A stretch of DNA of 46,109 nt from Pelagophyceae sp. CCMP2097 (taxonomy: Eukaryota; Sar; Pelagophyceae). A model generated the notes under the pieces. The model was not told the origin of the DNA. It saw nothing but the letters and a program-made list of their open reading frames with translations, and ran no database searches. The DNA lies in contig MU657212.1 in assembly GCA_026770575.1 (NCBI GenBank), positions 3,593 to 49,701 of the forward strand. The letters are read 5' to 3'. The first letter of the stretch is position 1; every line of letters starts with the position of its first letter. A program made the translations under genes and the position numbers. This document shows, in pieces, positions 38,450-46,109 of this stretch.

Positions 38450-41186
38450 ATGAGCGGGCGCTTCGCGCGGAGCAAGCGGCTCGTGACGGATGCAGACAAG
38501 GCCGAGGAGTCTCGAGTCCTCGAGTCGTACGTCCGCTCCTTTGACTCGGGGCCGACGGCGGGCGCCGCGTCGTTCGTGCGCGCGTCCACCGCCGCGCGGC
38601 CCGGCGAGGCCTACCGCCCCACGCCGTCGCTCTCGGCCATGTTCGACGGCTCCGTCGTTGAAGCCCCAAAGCAGCCGCCTGCGCCGAGGAAGGGCAAACC
38701 CGGACCTTCGTAGCACGCGAGACGGGGTCGTCCGAGGCCCGGCATGCGTCCGCGCGACCGCCGAGCGCTTCCGGGTCGCCGGCCGCGCCGCGACGTCGGC
38801 CGTAGGCCTCCCAAGAAGAAGCGCGAGATCGATTCTCTGTTAGACGAGCTCAAGTCACGGAATACGATGCGCGGGCTCGGCGTGGCCGTCGACGAGCCGG
38901 CGCCAGCGTACGCCCCCGCGCCGGTTCCGCGGCGCGACGAGGGCGTGACGTACAGCGAGACGACGAACTTGATGGTGGCAAATCTGGCGCAGACGGTGAC
39001 AGAGGAAAAACTGAACCAGCTCTTCGGCCAATTCGGCGAGGTCTTCTCCGTCAAGGTCATGTGGCCGCGGTCCGACGAGGAGCGACGCCGGCGAAATCGC
39101 GGCTTTGTCTCGTTTGTGAAGCGCGAGGACGCCGCGGACGCGTTGGCCGCGCTCGACAACGCCGCAGTCGACGGCGTCCGAGTCCAGGTCCAGTGGGGCA
39201 AGGCACTCCGCGACGCGCCGCAGCCGCAGACCATGATCCGCCAGGCTCCGCCGCCGAGGCCCGCCGCCATGGTCTTTAGCTTTGGAGGACCCAAGCTCCC
39301 CGCGGCGCCGGCCCCGGAGGCGGCGCCCCCGACGCCGGCGCCGCAGCCCGCGCCCGCGGCGGCGCCGCTGCAGAGCGGCAAGGCGTCGAGATGGGACTCT
39401 GGCCCCGGCTCGGCGGCGGCGCCGGCCGTCATCTCCGAGGTTTTGGCCGTCATCCCCCCGGCGGACCCCTTCCTCCGCGCCGTCATCGACCAGCTGGCGG
39501 CGTACGTGGCCGCCGACGGTCGGCCGTTCGAGGAGAGCGTGCGCGCTCGAGAGGCGAACAACCCGCTCTTTCGCTTTTGCGTCGTCCAAGACGCGCAGGA
39601 CACGGACACGCGCTACTACCGCTGGCGAGTCTGGCGCGCGCTCATGCAGGCCGCTTCGCCCGAGCCGCCCGGCGCGAACGGGTTCCAGATGCAGCGCGGC
39701 GGCGCCCTCTTCGTGCCGCCGCTCGGCGACGAAGACGAAGACGCTGTTTTAGAGGCGCAGCCACAGCAGCCGGAACCCGCCAACGACGACGAATCCGCGC
39801 GGTACGCGGCGCGCGGGACGCGCGCGGGCGAGGCCATGCTCTTCGCCGCCGACGCGCGCGGCTGGGCGAAACGCCTCGCTTCCGCGACGCCGTCTCGAAA
39901 GGACGTGGCTGGGGCCATGCTCTTCGCGCTCGACTACGCTGATGCCGCGCACCAAATCGCAGGGACGCTCAACGCCGCTTTGCTCGACGGCGGCGCCGGC
40001 GACGGCGAGCTGGGCGACGGCTACGCGGAGACGCCCGCGGCGGCAGCGCGGCGCGGCGCGCGGCTCCTGGCGAGGCTGTACGTTGTGTCCGATGTCTTGC
40101 ACAACTCTTCCTCCCAGTCGCGCGGCGCGCGCGCGTACCGCCACCTCCTCCGACCCGCGCTACCGGCGGCGTTTGACGCTCTGGGCGCCGCGCTGCGAGC
40201 CGCGCACGGCCGCGCCGGTTTGGCGGTGCTTCCCGCGGCTGAAGCGGTGACGACGCTCCTTGCGACGTGGCTGCGGTGGTCCCACATCTTCTCCCCGATG
40301 TTCGTCTTCGGCCTCGAGTCCACCTTCTTGGAGCGCTTGCACGCCGCGGAGACGTCTCCGAATCAGCTCTCCGCGGACGACGCGGAGACGCAGAATAAAG
40401 AGCCGCACCGCGCGGGCATCTTCATAGACGCCAGGCTCCCACCCGACAAAGTCGCGCAAAGACTCGCCCGGTCGCGCAGATACGTCAAGCACCGCGCATT
40501 TGGCGTCGACCCGCACAAGGCGTTTGCCCTTGCGCTCGACGACGACGAGGCCGCCGCGGTCTCGGAGGCAGGCGCGGGCTCAGAGGCCTCGGGCGAGCCG
40601 CGGGCCGCGGGGCCCGCCACGGGCGCGCCCGCGTTTGCGCCCTACGACGCCTTGAACGCCTTAAACACCGATGCGGAGGACGTCGACGGCGAGGAGATGC
40701 CCGACGACGCCGCCGCCCCGCCCGCGGCCAGGCCATCGGGCATCCGATTCAGCCTCACGCCGCTCCTCCCGCCGCCCGCCGAATCGCAAACCGCCGAAGC
40801 CACGCCCCTTGGATTCTCAGCGGAGAGGCCATCTGCCGGATTCTCAGCGGAAAAGGCGTCCGCCGGATTCTCGGCAGAGAGGCCACGCGCGGCGTTTCGC
40901 ACGGTGCGCCCCGCCGCTCGCGTGCCTCGCGAGCCGCCTCGACGGACGGACGTAGGACGCGAACGAGTCCTCGCGCCGATCCGACCGCGCAGAGTCTTCA
41001 TCGAAGTCGAAGAAGCGTTCTCGCGACGCAAAGTCGCGCAGACGCTCGCGCGGCCGGTCCGACTCGTCTTCGTCCGAGTCGCGGCAGAGGTATTCGTCCT
41101 CGAGGTCGCGCTCCGACTCGCGCGATCGACGATCAAGGTCGTCATCCCGGTCGAGGGACCGCAAGAAAAAGTCGACGCGACGATGA
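38450..41186 (+). CDS. U2SURP: U2 snRNP-associated SURP protein (SR140/U2SURP)
   Basis: Three exons, 862 residues; introns 38710-38805 (96 nt) and 40904-40955 (52 nt). N-terminal SRVLESYVRSF, then an RRM from residue 139 (TTNLMVANLAQTVTEEKL, RNRGFVSFVKREDAADAL), a SURP domain near 300-365 (PPADPFLRAVIDQLAAYVA, NNPLFRFCV, YYRWRVWRAL), and a CID-like domain (SRKDVAGAMLFALDYADAA, ARLLARLYVVSDVLHNSSS). This order is that of U2SURP, a spliceosomal factor. The second splice brings in an RS tail (DSSSSESRQRYSSSRSRSDS, then DRKKKSTRR and stop). Without it the frame stays open to 41215 with an unrelated tail, so the RS domain is easily missed. Three GFSAE(R/K) repeats precede the splice site. Confidence 0.9.
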
Positions 41187-41448
41187 TCCGACAATCTTTC
41201 GGAAGCCCGACCTAAATCAGGAGCTCACCCGTGCACGCGGCCAGACGCACGCGAGGCCCCGCACGGAGCCGCACTCTCTACAGGACGCCTTGAGCCTCTC
41301 AGGGATTTCATCAGGCTCTTGAATTCTCCTTGACTCGAGCTCGCGATCACTCCATTTTTTTCGTCAGACGAGGCGTGGGTGCCCCCGCGCGGCCGCGGCG
41401 CCCTCCGAGGTGCTGCTTTGGATCGCCTCTGCCGGTGCGCCGTCGGAG

Positions 41449-43192
41449 ATGCGGCTGCTGCGGCTGCTCGTCGTGCTTCACTTGGCGACGGCGCGTGACG
41501 CGGCGCCGGCGCGGCCCGGCGCGGCCGAGGCGCTGCGAGGCACCACGGCGGTAGAGGCGCCGCAAGGCACCGCGCCGGCGGAGGCGCCGCGAGGCACCGC
41601 GCCGGCGGAGGCGCTGCGAGGCACCGCGGCGCCGGCGGCGGGGGGCGACGCTGCCATCCCCGCGACGGCGCCGCCTTCGACGCGACCGGTGGCCGCTCCT
41701 CCAACGGCGGCCACTCCTCCAACGCCGCGACCTCCAACGCCGCGTCCTCCGACGCCGCGTCCGCTGCCGACGCCGCGTCCGCTGCCGACGGGCCAGCCTC
41801 TGGCACCCAAGCCCTCGACCAGACCGTCGTCCGAGACGACCGATCCGTCGACGGCGCCTTCGCCTCGGCCGACGCCGGGGCCGCCGACGGCCCGGCCGCT
41901 GGCCCGGCCGAGCCGCGACCCGACGCAAAAGCCGACGCAAAAGCCGACGCCGGAGCCCACGCGGAGGACGTGCGCTCAGGCGACGGTGCCGTACAAGGCC
42001 CTCTCGGTGCGTCGCGACCACCCTCTGCACGGCTCTCGACGCGGTCTCTCTAGGCGTGCGTCCTCGCGAACGGCTTCTGCGTCGCGTCGCTCGAGGAGTG
42101 CCAGGTGAGCAACGATCGTGTAAGCCTCGAAGTGTGCCGACGCCGCGCCTGCAGGTCATCGGCGGTCGGTACGACCCGTACGGCTGCGGCGGTGACCCAC
42201 ACCACTACGGCAGCAGCACCAAGTGCGCGTGCTGCGCCGATGCGCCGTCCGAGGGGCCGTCGCAGGCGCCGTCGCTCTCGCTGCCGCCAACCACGGCGCT
42301 GCCCACGCGCTCGCCGACGCTGCCAAAGGCGGCGTGCTCCATCGACCACGTCCCGCGCACGGTCCTCAAGCAGTGCCTCCGCAACGACGGCATGTGCATG
42401 CGAGACGCCTCGGACTGCGAGGTCGCCGGCGGCGAGTGGGACCCTTCCGGCTGCGGCGGCCACGACCGCTGCGGCTGCTGCGCGCACATGCCGACGGACG
42501 CGCCCTCGACGCCGCAGCCCTCGACGCGCGCGCCGCAGCCCGCGGCCGACGCCGCGGCCGCGGGCACCGAGGCGGCGGCGGCCGGCGCGCAGCAGCGCGA
42601 AGCTTCGCGGGCGCCGGCGGACGACGCGGGCGCGCGACGACGACAGCCGAGCAGCACGCTCAGGGTCATAGGTGCGCCCCACGCCTTCCCCCCGGCCGCG
42701 CGCGAGCGACGCGCCATCGCACGCGCGAGCGACGCCGTCGCCGCGCAGGGTTCGTCCTGCTGCTCGCGCTCGCGTCGGGCTACTTCCCCGCGCCGCAGAA
42801 CCCGACGCTGAAGCTTGTGCGGCTGTGAGTCCCGCCGTAGAGGGCTAACTTGGCGTCGGAGGCGCTTGCTGCGCGCGCCCGAGGCGGGGCGTAGGCCGTT
42901 TTCTATGGTCTTCATGGGCCTGCGCGCGGGCTTCGTCTTCTGCGCGGGGCTCTGCTTCGTCTTCGGGGAGGGCATCTCGGTCCCGCGGCCGCCGGCGCCG
43001 ACGGGCATGACGCCGATGCGGAGCGCGGTTGAGCTCAAAACCTCCACGTCAAAAAAGTACGAGCCGCGCGACCAGGCCTCGAGTTCGCTTCTCGCCGAAG
43101 AGTCCGACGACGGCGACTTCGACACCGACGACGAAGGCGGCGCCCCCAAGGCCAACCCCTTTGCAAACGTCCGGCCGGCGAGGCGACGCTAG
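41449..43192 (+). CDS. Secreted/membrane protein with Pro-Thr linker and two Cys-rich modules
   Basis: Five exons, 499 residues; introns 42007-42053, 42105-42154, 42672-42748 and 42825-42894. The start MRLLRLLVVLHLATA is a signal peptide. Next come short repeats (RGTAPAEA type) and a long PT linker of RPPTPRP units. Two Cys-rich modules share the pattern C-x4-G-x-C, [ED]C, GG-x-[YW]DP-x-GCGG and C-x-CC: ANGFCVASLEECQ with YDPYGCGG, and NDGMCMRDASDCE with WDPSGCGG. Between and after them are PT-like spacers. The last exons add hydrophobic segments (GFVLLLALASGYF and RAGFVFCAGLCFVFG) and an acidic tail ending NVRPARRR. This suggests a cell-surface protein. The modules are not matched to a named family. 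It could be two genes if the last intron is wrong. Confidence 0.65.
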
Positions 43193-43719
43193 CGGAAAAG
43201 CACAAGGCGGACGAAGTAAGCACACGAGTGGTTGTTCAAGACCGCGGACCAACTCTGCGACCGTCAGACTTCGGGGGCGGCGAGGCATCTGCGAGTGGTT
43301 GGCGTAGTGCTCTCGAACTCTTCGAACAGGGCGGCTACCACGCGTGATGCAGAGCACTCCGAGGGGGAGGACCCACTGTGTCACCCCGGGACCCGACCCT
43401 TTGAGGACCCCCACCGCAGCGGCGACCCGTTTGAGTTGCGCCTGGTACGATGCCGTCGCGAGCAGCGGGGCAGTCTCTTTGAGCGGCGTCGCGCACACCG
43501 TTAAGCGTGAGGCCCGTTGATTGAGACCACTCGGGTTTGGCGCCGTGGCAACGTTCCAGGTTCGGGGTCCGAACGAGTCGCGTTGACGGTACTCGGTGGG
43601 CTTTGGACATGGACGGGGGCCGGCGCGCGGGGGCGGCGTTGCGCCGCTCTTAGGTCTCGCCGCTACAGTTCGATGCGTTTTCGGCGTCGCGAGGATCACC
43701 GTCCCCCGGCGCTTTTGAC
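43193..43719. other. spacer between convergent genes
   Basis: 3' flanks of the Cys-rich gene (plus) and the zinc-finger gene (minus). Short frames cross it on both strands without motifs. The minus-strand gene may extend into this region if another intron follows position 43730. Confidence 0.4.
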
Positions 43720-45041
43720 TCACGGGTGGAGCGAGTTGCGCTGCTCACGGATGGCGCAAAACACGCGCCGGCGCGTCGTGAGGCAGACGGGGCATTCCTC
43801 GACGACGCACTTTTTGTAGTGCCGGCAAAGGTCCCCGAGGAGGCCTGCGAAGCGGCAATCGAGGCAGCCGGGCAACCAAAGAGGCGCCGCCATCCTCGTC
43901 GGCGCCGCCGAGGCAACTCCGTCGGACGGAGGGGTCAAACGAAAGAAAGGCGGGGCCCCGAAGCGGGAAAAGCGCCGGACGCCGCGATGCGTGCCGCAGC
44001 CGCGGTGCGAGTGCTCGCAGGAGGCCGGCCTCGTGCAGAAGCTGCGATGCCGCGGGCGTGACGAAAGTTCGAGAGGCTCCTCGCCGACGCGAGGCAATGC
44101 CGCGGGGTTGCGACAAAGGACGCGGTCGCGTCGGACGGCGAGTGCTTGAAGAGCGTGTAGACTTCGCTGCAGCGGCCCTTGAGCGCGCACGTCTCTGCGG
44201 GCTCGGTGCCCGAGGATCGCGTCTTGTACTTTGTAGGGCGCCGCGCGACGATACTAAAGTCGCGGCCGCACGGTTTGCACTGCGACGCCACCCAGACGTG
44301 GTCGAGCAGCCGCTGCCTGATTGCGCAGGAGCGTCAAGGCGACTCGCGTCAAGGCGACTCGCACGGCGCGGTCGTGGGCCGGCGCGGCTCTGGCCGCCGC
44401 CGCTCGCGACGCGCCTCCCCCTCGAGGCGCCCCCCGGGGATCGAAGACGCGGCTTTGTGCATGTAGTCGAGGCGGTCGGCGAGGCGCGGCTCTGCGCCTC
44501 TGCCGGAGACGATGCTGGAGAGGAACGTGCCAAAGGGTTTCTCCGAAATGTCGGCGCTCTCCACAGCCTTTGGCGCCACGCCGCGGCCGGGCTTGCCGCG
44601 CGCGCGTGCCTCGCCCGCGGCGGCGCGGCCATCGTCGTCGTCCGACGCCGCCGAGTCGTCCTCGCCGGAAGACTCGGCCGGCCGCGGCGCGCGCGGCCGC
44701 AGCACGCGCGCGCGCTGCGCCTTTGGCGCGACGGTGTCGTCCGCCGCAACGGGAGCCGAGGGCGACACCTCGCGGCCCGAGCGCTTCCGCTTTTGAGCGG
44801 CCCCGTCCGCCTCGGCCGCGGCCGGCGGCGCGGCGGCGGCGGCCGGCGGCGATGCGGCGGCCGGCTCGGCGGCGGCAGCGGGGGAGGCGGCGGGTGGCGG
44901 CTTCGTCGGCGACGACGGCGGCGGCGGCGCGGGCGCGGCGGTGAAAAACTCTGCCTCGGAGGCCTCTGAGCATCTGGCCTCGGCGTCGTCGTGCGGCTCC
45001 TCCGAGTCAACCCCGAGCAACGGCTCTTCCCCCCCGAGCAT
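43720..45041 (-). CDS. Nuclear protein with zinc-binding Cys/His clusters (3' half unresolved)
   Basis: Exon 1 is 45041-44365: an acidic start (MLGGEEPLLGVDSEEP), Pro/Ala-rich linker, a basic KRKRSGRE nuclear signal, EDDSAASDDDDG, then SEKPFGTFLSSIVSG and RLADRLDYMHKAAS. Intron 44364-44317 (48 nt) joins to RLLDHVWVASQCKPCGRDF and ETCALKGRCSEVYTLFKHS. A second intron probably runs from about 44114 (TTT then GTCGCA) to an acceptor near 44049, giving LLHEAGLLRALAPRLRHAS. A last exon ends CRHYKKCVVEECPVCLTT, which resembles a TAZ-type His/Cys finger, with the stop at 43720. The splice into that exon could not be fixed, so the total length is unknown. It may be a transcription co-regulator; no orthologue is recognised. 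Confidence 0.45.
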
Positions 45042-46109
45042 GCACGCCTCGAGTCAGTTCGCGTCCTCGAACGTAAATTCCCCGAGCGCCGTGTCCAGCA
45101 GCAGCGCCGCCGCCGGCGCCGCCATCACAACAAATCGCAAGCGTGCACGAGGCGATTGTGACGCCCAAAAGGCGAGTGTGACACCCAAAACCCGTCAAAA
45201 GTTTGCGCCGCCTGCAATCTGTATTAGGCATATACATATTCAAAAAAACGACGTTCCCTCAGTCTTCTGCTGGGGATCTGGGGACGAGCGTATGGCGCCA
45301 GACTTACCCTCCCCCCGAGAAATTGGCTCAAGACGGCTTGCACTCGAAAATTCGACCGCGTTTTCAATCGCCAACAAAGGTCCAAGATTTGATTAAAACC
45401 CGATTATTGGGGGAAGATTTGAATAAATTATTAAATACTACAGTTGTAGACAACTTGAAGGGGGTCCAACATGAAACGGATTCCACTCGCCTACAAATTT
45501 CTCGGGCTACAAACGAGGTATGGGGCCACTTTAGGTCGCTACGGCGCGGGCTGGTGGCGGCGCGGTCCCCGACGAAGGAAGTTTGTTTACGGGCTCGATC
45601 CGCCGACCGTGAAGCCGCTTTCAAGAATAAAACGGTGTAAAACTTGACACCATTTCCGCGTAATTGCGGATTTGCATGGGCGTTTTAAGTGAAATCGGGC
45701 ACATAACTTACAAAACGGAGCCCATAGCCTAAATTTTGGGCCTTATCCCGAACCTCCATGGGCCACTAGGTCGGACTCTGGCGATGCCAAGGCCTACAGC
45801 CGGCCCCAATGAAGCGGCAGGGAGGTGGAACTCAGACGAAGACAACGGAAAACCACCTCAAACCAGCTTTTGGCGACGCTAAAATCGAGATTGCGCGCGG
45901 TATACGCGAAAAAAGGGAGAGTCCCACCTCCAGCCCGACACCTTGGGTCGAGCCGGACATGTCCAGCCACTCAAAGTCTTCTCAAACGTGCTGGGGAGGT
46001 TCGGAAATGAGCGGCATTTTCATGTTGAACCCCCCTTGTAGGGATAGGGGGGTGAAAGCGAGGCTTTTAAAGAAAAAAGTTAAAGTGACCTTGCATTTGA
46101 CGTTAAATC
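45042..46109. other. lower-GC 3' flank without supported gene
   Basis: The first 150 bp should hold the promoter of the minus-strand gene. The rest is clearly poorer in GC than the genes, with short frames such as 45203-45640 lacking domains. Composition resembles the repeat block at 3800-6600, so it may be mobile-element sequence, but no terminal repeats are found inside the window. Confidence 0.4.

Noticed and set aside
40956..41215. Unspliced C-terminus of the U2SURP frame as the main product
   Set aside because: The spliced frame gives a Ser-Arg tail expected for U2SURP, and the donor and acceptor match in phase. The unspliced tail resembles no known domain. It is kept only as a possible retained-intron form.
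1249..45041. Introns as recent introner-type transposon copies
   Set aside because: I compared several introns by eye for shared internal sequence or terminal repeats. Apart from the donor and acceptor words they are not alike and have different lengths, so there is no support for recent copies in this window.
45203..45640. Plus-strand frame of 145 codons
   Set aside because: Low-GC region, no motif, no splice partner; most likely repeat-derived or random.

Overview
This window is nuclear DNA of a unicellular eukaryote. The genes are very GC-rich and closely packed on both strands. Most are split by short introns of about 47 to 150 nt that splice in phase into recognisable eukaryotic proteins: ribosomal protein eS17, the U2 snRNP factor U2SURP, SDE2, a mitochondrial phosphate carrier and a PKG-like kinase. 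Proline-threonine-rich secreted proteins, the intron style and the gene density suggest an alga, most likely a stramenopile of the pelagophyte type such as Aureococcus. That assignment is inference. No plasmid, phage, CRISPR or operon structure is visible.

Layout. 1-2521: one 2-oxoglutarate oxygenase-like gene behind a TATA-like box. 2522-6742: a lower-GC repeat block with four TA-flanked inverted-repeat elements, a tRNA-like SINE with a hairpin, and several palindromes. 6743-8372: a WD-repeat gene whose 3' end abuts repeats. 8373-11257: more repeats, including a second SINE copy that contains an assembly gap. 11258-19938: a membrane SGNH hydrolase, a phosphate carrier, a divergent malonyl-CoA-decarboxylase-like gene and a secreted thioredoxin-fold candidate. 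20866-26704: eS17, a four-module EF-hand protein and an SDE2 protein carrying an extra SPRY domain. 27603-33198: a glycosyltransferase, a PKG-like kinase and a 6-phosphogluconolactonase-like beta propeller. 33437-45041: an acidic RRM protein, a 70-residue SAM-like protein, a RING/Q-rich/RanBP2-finger protein, an MsrB, U2SURP, a secreted Cys-rich membrane protein and a zinc-finger nuclear protein.

The genes are mostly housekeeping functions and do not form one pathway. Nuclear RNA and genome maintenance is the best represented theme (SDE2, U2SURP, the RRM protein, the RING/zinc-finger protein). Several pairs are head-to-head with only 100 to 240 bp between start codons, so shared promoters are likely.

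Exon borders were worked out by eye from GT..AG sites, reading-frame phase and family conservation. About 50 introns are proposed and roughly 30 begin GTGCG rather than GTRAG. Where an end could not be resolved, the entry says so.
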